From: Rhodococcoides kyotonense
GTDB lineage: Bacteria; Actinomycetota; Actinomycetes; Mycobacteriales; Mycobacteriaceae
DNA length: 64,000 nt
Reading direction: 5' to 3'
NCBI RefSeq assembly: GCF_001645385.1
Contig: NZ_LVHI01000001.1
Span: forward strand, 263,276 to 327,275
Below are positions 1 to 8,540 of the stretch, piece after piece (position 1 is the stretch's first letter; each line of letters begins with the position of its first letter). The translations under genes were made by a program, and so were the position numbers. The notes under the pieces were generated by a model. The model was not told the DNA's origin and did no database searches. It saw nothing but the letters and a program-made list of their open reading frames with translations.

Positions 1-382
1 CGGCGTGGCCGCGGGCCATTCCGGCCCGAATGCACACGGCCGCAATGCGTTCGCGCACTCGGTTGGTAGTCAGCCGCGACGCGTAGGTCGCGGCGACGAG
101 CTCGGCGCCGTCACGGTGCGACAGCAATGCGTTGCGTAGGCGGTGGGCGAGTTCCAGTAGTTGCTCGTCCCACTGTGCGGCCTCGACCGGGGTGTCGACG
201 CCTGCCAGCAGATGATCGGCGATGGCGCCCAGCAACGTCTGCTTGTCCTTGAAGTGCCAGTAGAGCGCGCCGGGCTGCACGTGCAACGACGTCGCAAGCC
301 GGCGCATCGTCAGGTCGCCCAGGCCGTACTCGTCGAGGATCGCGATCGCGCCGTCGAGAACGTCCGCTCTGCGCAGTTGCAC
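1..382 (-). CDS. bioQ: TetR-family repressor, probable biotin regulator BioQ (C-terminus cut by window edge)
   Basis: The first 127 codons of a TetR-family DNA-binding protein, read leftwards from a GTG at 382 with GGAG 7 nt upstream. The gene leaves the window at base 1, so the C-terminus is not seen. Residues of about 4-50 form the TetR helix-turn-helix, including LTMRRLATSLHV and the recognition-helix segment QPGALYWHFKDK. A helical effector-binding region follows. The gene is divergent from bioB, and two TGAAC-N3-GTTCA palindromes lie between them. These resemble the TGAAC-N3-GTTAC operator described for the corynebacterial biotin repressor BioQ. BioQ is therefore inferred from family plus context; the protein could instead be another TetR regulator that happens to sit here. 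It most likely represses bioB and itself when biotin demand is low. Confidence 0.72.
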   Translation of the reverse strand, partial: MQLRRADVLDGAIAILDEYGLGDLTMRRLATSLHVQPGALYWHFKDKQTLLGAIADHLLAGVDTPVEAAQWDEQLLELAHRLRNALLSHRDGAELVAATYASRLTTNRVRERIAAVCIRAGMARGHA

Positions 383-437
383 TCCCTGACTCCTGTCCGT
401 GTGTCGGCCTTTGACATTAACCGACGCCCAGCATAGC

Positions 438-469
438 TTGAACGGCGTTCAACTTGAACAGTGTTCAAG
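438..469. promoter_or_regulatory. Tandem BioQ-type operators in the bioQ-bioB divergent promoter
   Basis: Two adjacent inverted repeats are visible: TTGAAC-GGC-GTTCAA (438-452) and CTTGAAC-AGT-GTTCAAG (453-469). Both share the TGAAC-N3-GTTCA core, and their centres are 16 bp apart. They lie 24-55 nt upstream of the bioB ATG and 56-87 nt upstream of the TetR start, the expected place for a repressor controlling both genes. That BioQ binds them is inference. Confidence 0.75.
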
Positions 470-492
470 AGCGTCTAGACGAGGAGCAGCCC

Positions 493-1500
493 ATGACTCA
501 GGTATCGACCGACGTTCTCGAAACCGCGCGGATGCAGGTGCTGCGCGACGGGGTCGGCCTGACCGAGGCGCAGGTGCTCGAGGTACTGAACCTGCCCGAC
601 GAACGCCTGGACGAGCTGCTGGCGCTGGCGCACGAGGTGCGCATGGCGTGGTGCGGTCCCGAGATCGAGGTCGAGGGCATCGTCAGTCTGAAGACGGGCG
701 GGTGCCCCGAGGACTGCCATTTCTGCTCGCAGTCGGGGCTGTTCGAATCTCCGGTTCGGGCTGCGCGGCTCGATATTCCGAGCCTCGTCGAGGCGGCCAA
801 GCAGACGGCGAAGACGGGCGCCACGGAGTTCTGTATCGTCGCCGCGGTTCGCGGTCCGGACGAGCGTCTGCTCGCGCAGGTCGCCGCGGGCATCGAGGCG
901 ATTCGCAACGAGGTCGAGATCGACATCGCGTGCTCGCTCGGCATGCTGACCCAGGAGCAGGTCGACCGCCTGGTCGAGATGGGGGTCCACCGGTACAACC
1001 ACAATCTGGAGACCTCGCGTTCCTACTTCCCGAACGTCGTGACGACCCATACCTGGGAAGAGCGGATGGGCACGCTGCGGATGGTGCGCGACGCGGGCAT
1101 GGAGGTGTGCTGCGGCGGAATCCTCGGTATGGGGGAGTCGCTCGAGCAGCGCGCCGAGTTCGCGGCGGACCTGGCCTCGCTCGAACCGGACGAAGTGCCA
1201 CTGAACTTCCTCAACCCACGTCCCGGCACACCGTTCGGCGAGCTCGAGGTTCTGCCGGCATCGGAGGCGTTGCGCGCGGTCGCAGCGTTTCGCCTTGCTC
1301 TGCCGCGCACCATTCTGCGATTCGCAGGCGGCCGCGAGATCACGCTCGGAGACCTCGGTGCGCAGCAGGGAATCCTCGGTGGCATCAACGCCGTCATCGT
1401 CGGCAACTACCTGACGACGCTCGGTCGACCCGCAGAACAGGACCTCGACCTTCTGGATTCCCTGCGGATGCCGATCAAAGCGCTGAATTCGACCATCTAA
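493..1500 (+). CDS. bioB: Biotin synthase (radical SAM)
   Basis: BioB inserts sulfur into dethiobiotin to make biotin, the last step of the pathway. The 335-residue protein has the family's usual length. The radical-SAM cluster cysteines form C-x3-C-x2-C at C71, C75 and C78 ([12 protein letters not shown]). Further BioB signatures are YNHNLETS and [10 protein letters not shown]. The reading frame is open upstream to 454, but that would put the start inside the operator. The ATG at 493 has GAGGAG about 6 nt upstream and is preferred. bsaP follows one base after the stop, so the two are co-transcribed. Expression is probably repressed by the divergent TetR protein through the tandem palindromes. 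Confidence 0.97.
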   Translation: MTQVSTDVLETARMQVLRDGVGLTEAQVLEVLNLPDERLDELLALAHEVRMAWCGPEIEVEGIVSLKTGGCPEDCHFCSQSGLFESPVRAARLDIPSLVEAAKQTAKTGATEFCIVAAVRGPDERLLAQVAAGIEAIRNEVEIDIACSLGMLTQEQVDRLVEMGVHRYNHNLETSRSYFPNVVTTHTWEERMGTLRMVRDAGMEVCCGGILGMGESLEQRAEFAADLASLEPDEVPLNFLNPRPGTPFGELEVLPASEALRAVAAFRLALPRTILRFAGGREITLGDLGAQQGILGGINAVIVGNYLTTLGRPAEQDLDLLDSLRMPIKALNSTI

Positions 1501-1501
1501 A

Positions 1502-1726
1502 GTGGGTTCGGTGACCAGCGAGCTTCGCTACAACCCCTTCACCGGTCAGCCCGTCGTACCCGGCGTCATCGACTCGATGCCCGCCGCGGCCCGTCTCGGC
1601 CTCGAACCTGCTCGATTCTGTCGCGACTGCGGCCGCCGCATGGTCGTGCAGATCGTGCCCGACGGCTGGTCGTCCACGTGCTCGCGGCACGGCGTCGTCG
1701 ACTCGACGTCGCTCGAGCGGAGGTAG
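1502..1726 (+). CDS. bsaP: Biotin synthase auxiliary protein BsaP
   Basis: A 74-residue protein immediately after bioB. It carries C40-x2-C43 and, 17 residues later, C60-x2-H63, a likely metal or Fe-S binding set. The position and the FCRDCGRRM motif match BsaP (Rv1590 of M. tuberculosis), reported as an iron-sulfur accessory protein that actinobacterial BioB needs. The start could be GTG 1502 or GTG 1511; neither has a clear ribosome binding site, which suggests translational coupling to bioB. The cysteines are seen directly; the function comes from family knowledge. Confidence 0.88.
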   Translation: MGSVTSELRYNPFTGQPVVPGVIDSMPAAARLGLEPARFCRDCGRRMVVQIVPDGWSSTCSRHGVVDSTSLERR

Positions 1727-1730
1727 ACGC

Positions 1731-2297
1731 GTGTCGAACGAGGGAGTCGGAGCACGGACGACGGTCAGGACGTCGCTCGTCGCCGTCGTCGCATCCGTGG
1801 TGGTGGGCGCCCTCGCCGGCCTCCTGTGGTCGATACTCGCGCCGACGGAACAGTTCGTGGTCGTCGTTCCCGGTCAGGGTGCAGCGCTGACGGGAGAAAG
1901 CCTGCACCGATTCGATTCCCTCGCGTTGTTCGGCTGCATCTCGTTCGTGTGCGGCGTGCTGCTCCCCGTCGCGTTCTGGACGCGCAAGGCCGCCCGCGGT
2001 CCGGTCCTGTTCCTGGGAATGCTGGCGGGTGCCGTTCTCGGCGCGCTGGCGATGCTCGGTATCGGAGTGTGGGTCGCCGGGTTACTGCACGCGCGGCCGC
2101 AGGATCCGGCCGTCGGATCGGTCGTCGAGGTGGCACCGGGGATCGGATCCCTGTTGGCCCTCGTGATCCAGCCGCTCGTGACGTCGCTCGTCGTCGTACT
2201 GCTCGCCGCGATGAATCCGCACGACAACCTGATGTACACACCCGTCGACGAGTCGATCGAACCGGACGACGTCGCACTCGAGAAGGATCACGCCTGA
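1731..2297 (+). CDS. DUF2567 integral membrane protein
   Basis: A 188-residue membrane protein with four hydrophobic segments, at about residues 14-36, 63-84, 92-118 and 138-162, and an acidic cytoplasmic-looking tail. It corresponds in position and pattern to Rv1591 (DUF2567) of mycobacteria, whose function is unknown. GTG 1731 has GGAGG 7 nt upstream, and the gene begins 4 nt after bsaP, so it probably belongs to the biotin operon. Its 3' end overlaps the end of the convergent nrtR gene by 10 nt. No function can be assigned; its position only suggests a membrane role connected to biotin or general envelope housekeeping. Confidence 0.85.
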   Translation: MSNEGVGARTTVRTSLVAVVASVVVGALAGLLWSILAPTEQFVVVVPGQGAALTGESLHRFDSLALFGCISFVCGVLLPVAFWTRKAARGPVLFLGMLAGAVLGALAMLGIGVWVAGLLHARPQDPAVGSVVEVAPGIGSLLALVIQPLVTSLVVVLLAAMNPHDNLMYTPVDESIEPDDVALEKDHA

Positions 2298-2989
2298 CCG
2301 GGCGGTCTCAGAGCGGCGAACTCGTCGGTGACGCGCAACGACGCGTCGGCGAATCGGTAGAGCGCAGGCGGGCGGCCACCGGCCTTGCCCGGCGGCGCAG
2401 TCTTTCCCGTCGCTTCGAGCACTTTCCGTCGCGCCAGCACGCGCTGCAGATTGGTCGCGTCGACCTGATAGTCCAGAGCTGCCGCGTAGATTTCGCGCAG
2501 CGTCGACATCGCGAACTCGACGGGAGCGAGTGCGAACGCGATGTTGGTGTACGACAGCTTCGCGACGAGACGAGCCCGCGCGTGCCGCACGACTGTGCCG
2601 TGATCGAACGCCGTCTCGGGTAGGCGAGCAACCGGATGCCACGCCGTGTCAGGCGGCAGTGTGGGGTCCGACGAGATGGGGACGAGGCCGAGGAAGTTCG
2701 ACGCGATTCGGCGGTCGCCGGGGACGCGGTCGGGGTCGGAGAAGATCGACAGCTGCTCGAGATGCGCGACCGTCCGCACGTCCACCTTCTCGGCGAGCTG
2801 CCGACGCGCCGACGTCGAGAGGTCTTCGTCGTCGCCGAGAACCCCGCCGGGGAGTGACCAAGATCCCAGGTCGGGCTCTTGCGCTCGTTGCCAGAGGAGG
2901 ACGGCGAGTTCGGGGCCGTGGCCTGCGGAAAAGGTTCGCACCTGGAACACCGCGATGAGCACTTCGTGCACAGTGCTACGATGAGTCAT
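2288..2989 (-). CDS. nrtR: NrtR, Nudix-related transcriptional repressor of NAD biosynthesis
   Basis: A 233-residue protein with an N-terminal Nudix fold and a C-terminal winged helix (from about residue 150), the NrtR architecture. The Nudix box (residues 49-71) keeps G49, E55, R63 and E67, but the canonical E at 64 is Q, the E at 68 is K, and the glycine at 70 is D. The catalytic glutamates of REUXEE are thus damaged, as expected of a sensor rather than a hydrolase. The gene is divergent from nadABC with a palindrome directly at its 5' end. NrtR (Rv1593c family) represses nad genes and is released by ADP-ribose or NAD-related ligands. ATG 2989 has no clear ribosome binding site; GTG 2971 is an alternative start. 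Confidence 0.9.
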   Translation of the reverse strand: MTHRSTVHEVLIAVFQVRTFSAGHGPELAVLLWQRAQEPDLGSWSLPGGVLGDDEDLSTSARRQLAEKVDVRTVAHLEQLSIFSDPDRVPGDRRIASNFLGLVPISSDPTLPPDTAWHPVARLPETAFDHGTVVRHARARLVAKLSYTNIAFALAPVEFAMSTLREIYAAALDYQVDATNLQRVLARRKVLEATGKTAPPGKAGGRPPALYRFADASLRVTDEFAALRPPGQA

Positions 2990-3012
2990 GTTTTCGATTG
3001 TAAGTCGAAAAC
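2990..3012. promoter_or_regulatory. Probable NrtR operator between nrtR and nadA
   Basis: A perfect inverted repeat, GTTTTCGA-N7-TCGAAAAC, sits immediately upstream of the nrtR ATG and about 80 nt before the nadA start. It is AT-rich against the surrounding sequence. Symmetry, position and the divergent Nudix-type regulator argue for an autoregulatory NrtR site that also controls nadABC. The binding itself is inferred. Confidence 0.7.
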
Positions 3013-3092
3013 CCCTACGGAGGAAATCCGGACGAAGGTGACGTCACCACGACGACATTGTGCAGCCGGGTGATCGGTGAAGGAGTACCGAA

Positions 3093-4139
3093 ATGACGAG
3101 CACTGCATTCCGTCTCGACACTGCTGTCGACCTGGGCGAGATCGTCGACGGCCCGGCGGGATACGGGGGAGTCGAACCGACCGAGGAGTGGGCCGCGGAG
3201 GTCAAGCGGTTGGCGAGGTTGCGTGGCGCGACGCTTCTGGCGCACAACTACCAGCTTCCGGCGATCCAGGACGTCGCGGACTTCGTCGGTGACTCTCTCG
3301 CGCTGTCGCGTGTCGCCGCCGAGGTGCCCGAGAACGAGATCGTGTTCTGCGGCGTGCACTTCATGGCCGAGACCGCGAAGATCCTCAGCCCGTCCAAGAC
3401 CGTACTGATCCCGGATCAGCGCGCCGGATGCTCGCTCGCCGATTCGATCAGCGCCGATCAGCTGCGCGAGTGGAAGGACGAGTTCCCCCACGCGGTCGTC
3501 GTCTCGTACGTCAACACGACGGCCGAGATCAAAGCCCTCACCGACATCTGCTGCACGTCGAGCAACGCCGTCGAGGTCGTCGAGTCGATCGACCCGAGTC
3601 TCGACATCCTGTTCCTGCCGGACCAGTTCCTCGGCGCACACGTCAAGCGCGTGACCGGCCGCGAGAACCTGCACATTTGGGCGGGCGAGTGCCACGTGCA
3701 CGCCGGCATCAACGGTGACGAGCTCGCCGCCAAGAGCCGCAGCCTGCCCGACGCCGAACTGTACGTGCACCCCGAGTGCGGCTGCGCGACGTCGGCTCTG
3801 TATCTCGCGGGCGAGGGCTTCGTGGCGCCCGACAAGGTCAAGATCCTCTCGACCGGCGGCATGCTCGACGCGGCCCGCGACACCGGTGCACGGCAAGTGC
3901 TCGTCGCGACCGAGATCGGCATGCTGCACCAGCTGCGCCGTGCCGCGCCGAACGTCGACTTCCAACCGGTGAACGACCGTGCGTCGTGCGGCTACATGAA
4001 GATGATCACCCCCGCAGCCCTGCTGCGATGCCTCGTCGAAGGCAAGGACGAGGTGCACGTGGATCTCGACACCGCTCACGTCGCGAGCAAGTCGGTGCAA
4101 CGGATGATCGAGATCGGCACACCCGGCGGCGGCGAGTGA
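3093..4139 (+). CDS. nadA: Quinolinate synthase A
   Basis: Condenses iminoaspartate (from NadB) with dihydroxyacetone phosphate to give quinolinate, using a 4Fe-4S cluster. The 348-residue length is typical. The three cluster cysteines of the family are at C113 (RAGCSLAD), C200 (WAGECHVH) and C299 (RASCGYMK). The substrate-binding motifs [10 protein letters not shown] and CCTSSNA are present. ATG 3093 has AAGGAG about 8 nt upstream. It is the first gene of nadA-nadB-nadC, overlapping nadB by 4 nt, and is probably under NrtR control. Confidence 0.97.
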   Translation: MTSTAFRLDTAVDLGEIVDGPAGYGGVEPTEEWAAEVKRLARLRGATLLAHNYQLPAIQDVADFVGDSLALSRVAAEVPENEIVFCGVHFMAETAKILSPSKTVLIPDQRAGCSLADSISADQLREWKDEFPHAVVVSYVNTTAEIKALTDICCTSSNAVEVVESIDPSLDILFLPDQFLGAHVKRVTGRENLHIWAGECHVHAGINGDELAAKSRSLPDAELYVHPECGCATSALYLAGEGFVAPDKVKILSTGGMLDAARDTGARQVLVATEIGMLHQLRRAAPNVDFQPVNDRASCGYMKMITPAALLRCLVEGKDEVHVDLDTAHVASKSVQRMIEIGTPGGGE

Positions 4140-5722
4140 CACCGTCCGTCGGGGGAGCCGAGCCGTCGATCGGTTGGGAAGCTTCGGCGGACCTGGTGGT
4201 CGTCGGCGGCGGCGTGGCCGGACTCAGCGCGGCGATCTCGGCGACACGGCGTGGACTGCGCGTCGTGACCCTTGCCAAGGGCGACGCGTCGGGCACCTCG
4301 ACGCAGTACGCACAAGGCGGCATCGCTGTTCCTGGCACGGCTGCCGAGGGCGACTCCGTCGATTCGCATGTGCACGACACGTGCGAAGCCGGCGTCGGTC
4401 TGTGCGACGAGGACGCGGTTCGATCGATCGTCGAGGCGGGGCCCGCGGCGCTGTCGATGCTCGAGTCGCTCGGTGCCGTCTTCGATCGTGGTGTCGACGG
4501 CGCCCGCGCCCGCACCAGGGAAGGCGGCCACCGCGTCCGACGCATCGTCCATGCGGGCGGTGACGCCACAGGCGCGGAAGTGCAACGTGCACTGAGCGAT
4601 TCGATGCCGTCCGTTCTCCACGGGACCTCGGTGATCCGCGTGCTCGTCGATCGCGGCGACGTCGTCGGAGTGCTGGCGCACTCGGCGGCCGGGTACGGCG
4701 TCGTGCATGCCCCTGCCGTGCTGTTGGCGACGGGCGGGCTCGGACAGCTGTTCTCGTGCAGCACCAATCCGCCGGAGGCGACCGCGGACGGTATCGCGTT
4801 GGCGCTCGACGCAGGCGCGGAGATCATGGATCTGGAATTCGTTCAGTTCCATCCGACGGTGTTGTTCGCCCCCGGGTCGACCGGCCGCAGACCTCTCGTG
4901 AGCGAGGCGGTTCGGGGAGAGGGCGCACATCTGGTCGATCTCACCGGTATCCGCTTCGTGGCGGACAGTCATCCGCTGGGGGATCTCGCGCCGCGTGACG
5001 TCGTCTCGCGGGCGATCGCCGAGCGGATGCGCCTCACCGGCAGCGACCACGTGATGCTCGACGCTCGGGCCATCCGTCACTTCCACACGCGGTTCCCGAC
5101 CGTCACCGCGTCGTGCCTCGCGGCAGGCATCGATCCGCTGGACGACCTGATTCCGATCGCGCCCGCTGCGCACTACTCGTGCGGAGGCGTCGCGACGGAC
5201 GTGTGGGGACGAACCAGTGTCCCAGGCCTTTTCGCGGCCGGCGAGGTCGCGCGAACAGGGTTGCACGGCGCGAATCGGCTCGCGTCGAACAGCTTGCTGG
5301 AGGGTTTGGTCGTCGGTGAACGCGCGGGAATCGCCGCAGCGGAACGCCGCGGACGGCGTGCCGAGATCGGGGACGTCTCGCTGCCGTCGACCGCGAGTAT
5401 GCCTCGGGCGACTCTGCAGGCACTCATGACCGAGAACGCAGGCGTCGTACGGGATGCCGAGGGTCTCGAGACCGTCGTGCGTGCTCTGGACGGCGCACGT
5501 GCCGTCGAGATGCACGAGAAGGTATGGGAGGACGCAGCATTGACGACGGCCGCGTCGGTTCTCGCGCTGGCGGCGTCGGCCCGCGAGGAAAGCCGCGGCT
5601 GCCATACGCGGCGTGACTGTCCGGACATGTCGTCGGCGCGAAGCAGCCGCGTTCGTCGAGACGAAGCAGGCGACATCGAGATACGCGGTGTCGAAGAATT
5701 GACGGGAGTAGGTCGACAGTGA
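4136..5722 (+). CDS. nadB: L-aspartate oxidase
   Basis: A flavoprotein that oxidises L-aspartate to iminoaspartate, the first step of de novo NAD synthesis. The FAD dinucleotide-binding motif [12 protein letters not shown] is near the N-terminus. [19 protein letters not shown] and [15 protein letters not shown] are family signatures of the succinate dehydrogenase/aspartate oxidase flavoprotein group. The frame is open far upstream inside nadA, but the start is set at GTG 4136, which overlaps the nadA TGA as GTGA. This gives 528 residues, the usual size. The stop overlaps nadC in the same way, so translational coupling along the operon is likely. Confidence 0.95.
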   Translation: MTPSVGGAEPSIGWEASADLVVVGGGVAGLSAAISATRRGLRVVTLAKGDASGTSTQYAQGGIAVPGTAAEGDSVDSHVHDTCEAGVGLCDEDAVRSIVEAGPAALSMLESLGAVFDRGVDGARARTREGGHRVRRIVHAGGDATGAEVQRALSDSMPSVLHGTSVIRVLVDRGDVVGVLAHSAAGYGVVHAPAVLLATGGLGQLFSCSTNPPEATADGIALALDAGAEIMDLEFVQFHPTVLFAPGSTGRRPLVSEAVRGEGAHLVDLTGIRFVADSHPLGDLAPRDVVSRAIAERMRLTGSDHVMLDARAIRHFHTRFPTVTASCLAAGIDPLDDLIPIAPAAHYSCGGVATDVWGRTSVPGLFAAGEVARTGLHGANRLASNSLLEGLVVGERAGIAAAERRGRRAEIGDVSLPSTASMPRATLQALMTENAGVVRDAEGLETVVRALDGARAVEMHEKVWEDAALTTAASVLALAASAREESRGCHTRRDCPDMSSARSSRVRRDEAGDIEIRGVEELTGVGRQ

Positions 5723-6594
5723 AGGAACAGACGGTGACCGAACTGGCGAAACAGGGACTCGATCCGGAGGAGATTGGTGCGCTCGTACGTGTAGCCCTGG
5801 ACGAGGATCTGCGATTCGGACCGGACGTGACGACGACAGCTACCGTGAGCGCCGACGCCGTCGCGACCGCCTCGGTCGTCGCTCGCCAGCCGGGCACCGT
5901 CGCCGGCATCGACGTCGGTCTCGTGGTTCTCGACGAGGTGCTCGAAGCGTACGAGGTGACGGACCGAGTCTCGGACGGGTCGACAGTCGTTCCGGGACAA
6001 TCGGTTCTGACCATCACCGCGCCGACGCGCGGCTTGCTGACGGCCGAGCGGACGATGCTCAACCTGATCTGTCACCTGTCCGGAATCGCGACTGCAACCG
6101 CGGCGTGGGTGGCCGAAGTGGCCGACACCGACACGAAGATCCGCGACAGTCGCAAGACTCTGCCCGGCCTTCGCGCGCTGCAGAAGTACGCGGTCCGCGC
6201 GGGAGGCGGCGTCAACCATCGCATGGGCCTCGGCGACGCGGCGCTCATCAAGGACAATCACGTCGCCGCGGCGGGATCGGTCGTCGCGGCATTGAATGCC
6301 GTGCGGGCTCTCGCGCCGGACCTCGAATGTGAGGTCGAGGTCGACAGTCTCGAGCAGCTCGATGAGGTGCTCGCCGAGGATGTGGCGCTGGTTCTGCTGG
6401 ACAATTTCCCGCTGTGGCAGACGCAGATGGCTGTGCAGCGCCGCGACAAGGTGGCACCGCAGACCAAGCTGGAGTCGTCGGGAGGTCTGACGATCGATGT
6501 CGCGCACGACTACGCGAAGACCGGGGTCGACTACCTGGCCGTCGGCGGCCTCACGCATTCGGTGACGGTCCTCGACCTCGGGTTGGACATGTAG
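5719..6594 (+). CDS. nadC: Nicotinate-nucleotide pyrophosphorylase (quinolinate phosphoribosyltransferase)
   Basis: Converts quinolinate and PRPP to nicotinate mononucleotide. The 291-residue protein contains DSRKTLPGLRALQKYAVRAG (active-site Arg/Lys residues), NHRMGLGDAALIKDNH and the C-terminal ESSGGL motif, all typical of NadC. GTG 5719 overlaps the nadB stop, and GGGAG lies about 11 nt upstream; GTG 5734 is a weaker alternative. It is the last gene of the NAD operon and is followed by a strong hairpin. The operon therefore holds all three genes for aspartate to NaMN. Confidence 0.97.
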   Translation: MKEQTVTELAKQGLDPEEIGALVRVALDEDLRFGPDVTTTATVSADAVATASVVARQPGTVAGIDVGLVVLDEVLEAYEVTDRVSDGSTVVPGQSVLTITAPTRGLLTAERTMLNLICHLSGIATATAAWVAEVADTDTKIRDSRKTLPGLRALQKYAVRAGGGVNHRMGLGDAALIKDNHVAAAGSVVAALNAVRALAPDLECEVEVDSLEQLDEVLAEDVALVLLDNFPLWQTQMAVQRRDKVAPQTKLESSGGLTIDVAHDYAKTGVDYLAVGGLTHSVTVLDLGLDM

Positions 6595-6610
6595 GTTCAC
6601 CCTTTTTCGG

Positions 6611-6659
6611 CATCGTTGGTCCGCGGCAGCCGTCTTTTCGATGCCGCGGACCATCGATG
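6611..6659 (+). terminator. Hairpin after nadC
   Basis: A 12-bp perfect stem (TGGTCCGCGGCA, 6617-6628, with 6642-6653) extends outwards by five more pairs after one mismatch, around a 13-nt loop. It has no U-tract, like many actinobacterial terminators. It separates nadC from the next gene. Confidence 0.65.
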
Positions 6660-6687
6660 CCGAGGGCGTCGGCTAAATTCGAGAGTG

Positions 6688-7062
6688 ATGGTCGAAAATC
6701 AGAGCGTACGGCTGGACAGCTGGGTCTGGGCGGTGCGGCTGTTCAAGACCCGTTCGGACGCGGCGAGCGCATGCCGGGCGGGTCATGTCCGCGTGAACGG
6801 CACGCCTGCGAAGCCCGGTCTGCGTATCGGCCCCGACGACGAGATCCGTCTCCGCGTCGGCGGGCTGGAGAAGATCGTCGTGGTGACGCGACCGATTGCG
6901 AAACGCGTCGGCGCGTCCGTCGTTCCGCAATGCCTGATCGACCGTAGTCCGCCTCCGCCGTCCAAGGAGATCCTCGCGTCCGTTCCGCGACGCGATCGAG
7001 GTGCGGGAAGGCCCACCAAGCGAGAACGACGCGAGACCGACAAGCTGCGGGGGCTGGGTTAG
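6688..7062 (+). CDS. S4-domain RNA-binding protein (Hsp15-like)
   Basis: A 124-residue protein with an S4 RNA-binding domain at about residues 5-65 (RLDSWVWAVRLFKTRSDA and AGHVRVNG) and a basic, disordered tail rich in K and R. This is the layout of the Hsp15/RqcH-partner-like S4 family, whose members bind ribosomal RNA or stalled 50S subunits. The exact target here is unknown. A TAAATT box at 6674-6679 stands 8 nt before ATG 6688, which fits a leaderless transcript. GTG 6685 is an alternative start. The 3' end overlaps the convergent LysR gene by 4 nt. Confidence 0.85.
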   Translation: MVENQSVRLDSWVWAVRLFKTRSDAASACRAGHVRVNGTPAKPGLRIGPDDEIRLRVGGLEKIVVVTRPIAKRVGASVVPQCLIDRSPPPPSKEILASVPRRDRGAGRPTKRERRETDKLRGLG

Positions 7063-8057
7063 CCCCGCTTGCCGCGCTTGCTGGGCGGTGAGCCCTTGCG
7101 TCCCTTGGAGGCAGTCGGCTGCGGCTTCTTCTTCGGCGCCGCCTTCTTGCGGGTCTGCGCTGCCGGTGTCGTCGACCCACGCGAACTGCGAACCGACCTC
7201 CCGCGCACGATGCCGACGAATTCCTCCACCAATTCGGTCGTCCGATCCGTCGGCCACGCAACGGCGATCGGCGACGACGCCACACCGTCGACCGGCCGGT
7301 AGACCAGGTCGCGTCGACTGTGCAGCCGTGCGATGGACTGCGGTACGACCGCGATGCCCAGCCCGGCAGCCACGTATTCGAACAGCTGCGCGTTCGACTC
7401 GACCTCGATCGGCGCCAGGCGGGAACCGTCGGCGATTTCCGTTGCGACGGAAGCCCACTCGGGAACTTCGTCCGCGTCCTGCAGGAGGTGCTCGTCGGCG
7501 AGATCCGTCACCGGCACACGGTCGTACGCCGCCACCGGGTGATCTTTGGGCACGACGACGACGAGCTGTTCCTCGTACAGCGTGATGATGCTCCGGCCGT
7601 CGCGGTCGATGGGCAACCGCACGAAACAGACGTCCGCGGACTCGTCGGCGAGCGGGAGGAGTTGAGTCTCGACGGTGGTCGGGACCAGTCGCAGTTCGAC
7701 GTCGGGGATGCGCTCGGCCCAGATCCGCGTCCACTTCGTCAGCGTGACGCCCTCGGTGTATCCGATCGTGAAGGTGGGATCGGTTCGCGCCGCTGCCTCG
7801 GCGGCGACGCGCTCTTCGTCCTCGGCCACGAGGCGACGCGCCTCGAGGAGGAATTCGGCCCCCTGTTCGGTGAGCTGTGTCGGCGACGCCCCGGGGACGA
7901 ACAGCGAAAAACCCAGGCTTTCCTCGAGATCGATGACGGTGCGGCTGAGCCGAGTTCGAGCGATGTTCAGCGACTTCGCCGCCCGCGCGAAGTGCAGTTC
8001 CTCGGCTACGGCGATGTACCAGCGGAGGTCACGGACGTCGAAGTTCACAGTCGTCAC
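7059..8057 (-). CDS. LysR-family transcriptional regulator with a basic C-terminal tail
   Basis: A 332-residue protein with a LysR winged helix at about residues 6-65 (DLRWYIAVAEELHFARAA and LSRTVIDLEESLGFSLF). A LysR substrate-binding fold follows to about residue 285. The last ~45 residues form a Lys/Ser/Pro-rich tail (KKAAPKKKPQ, KGRKGSPPSKRGKRG) that ordinary LysR proteins lack; such tails are known on some actinobacterial DNA-binding proteins and may add nonspecific DNA affinity. The start is GTG 8057. GTG 8048 is possible too, since TACTGT stands 7 nt before it. The regulon is unknown, as no adjacent gene is divergently arranged in an obvious target relationship apart from the DUF5997 gene. 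Confidence 0.9.
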   Translation of the reverse strand: MTTVNFDVRDLRWYIAVAEELHFARAAKSLNIARTRLSRTVIDLEESLGFSLFVPGASPTQLTEQGAEFLLEARRLVAEDEERVAAEAAARTDPTFTIGYTEGVTLTKWTRIWAERIPDVELRLVPTTVETQLLPLADESADVCFVRLPIDRDGRSIITLYEEQLVVVVPKDHPVAAYDRVPVTDLADEHLLQDADEVPEWASVATEIADGSRLAPIEVESNAQLFEYVAAGLGIAVVPQSIARLHSRRDLVYRPVDGVASSPIAVAWPTDRTTELVEEFVGIVRGRSVRSSRGSTTPAAQTRKKAAPKKKPQPTASKGRKGSPPSKRGKRG

Positions 8058-8117
8058 AGTAGGCGAGGGCCGAGGCGCTGCTCGGAGTCGGTGGCATTCG
8101 GGGCAGTTTTCTACCGA

Positions 8118-8123
8118 TAAGCT
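8118..8123 (+). promoter_or_regulatory. -10 box for a leaderless DUF5997 transcript
   Basis: TAAGCT ends 6 nt before GTG 8130, the geometry of a leaderless start. No ribosome binding site is seen. No convincing -35 box is visible. Confidence 0.4.
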
Positions 8124-8129
8124 GTACCG

Positions 8130-8540
8130 GTGAGCCCGGAGAAGAACCCGCAGTACATGAAGCCCCTGACCGCGGCGAACAAGCTCGGTATCTACCTGCA
8201 GGCAGCCCCCGACGAATTCCAGAACACACCGCTGACCCGGTCGGATCTGGAGGCGCTCCGCAAGGATCCGCCCGCATGGCTGACCGAGCTGCAGACGAAC
8301 GGCCCGTTCCCGAAGGACGTCGTCGCCCGCAAGCTGGGTGTGTCGATCGCGGGACTGGCCCGCGCCGAGATCACCGACGCGCTGACCGCGTCGCAGATCG
8401 CCGAACTACTCGAGGATCAGCCGGACTGGTTGGTCAAGGAACGCCGCACCCAAGCCGAGGTGCGTGCCGAAGCCGAGCGAGTGAAGGCCAAAGAAGAGGC
8501 GCGACGCGCCGCGACGAACCGGCCCGCGAAGAACCGCTAG
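8130..8540 (+). CDS. DUF5997 family protein
   Basis: A 136-residue soluble protein of the DUF5997 family, which is confined to actinobacteria and has no known function. The conserved N-terminal part runs MKPLTAANKLGIYL ... FQNTPLTRSDLEAL ... PPAWLTELQTNGPFPKDVVARKLG. The C-terminal 40 residues are a charged helix rich in E, R, K and A, probably coiled coil. The start is taken at GTG 8130, with TAAGCT 6 nt upstream; ATG 8157 (at MKPLTA) is an alternative. The gene ends flush against the convergent YchJ gene. Confidence 0.85.
   Translation: MSPEKNPQYMKPLTAANKLGIYLQAAPDEFQNTPLTRSDLEALRKDPPAWLTELQTNGPFPKDVVARKLGVSIAGLARAEITDALTASQIAELLEDQPDWLVKERRTQAEVRAEAERVKAKEEARRAATNRPAKNR

Noticed and set aside
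3776..4135. Open frame upstream of nadB inside nadA
   Set aside because: It overlaps nadA by 120 codons and shows no flavoprotein character; GTG 4136 gives a normal nadB.
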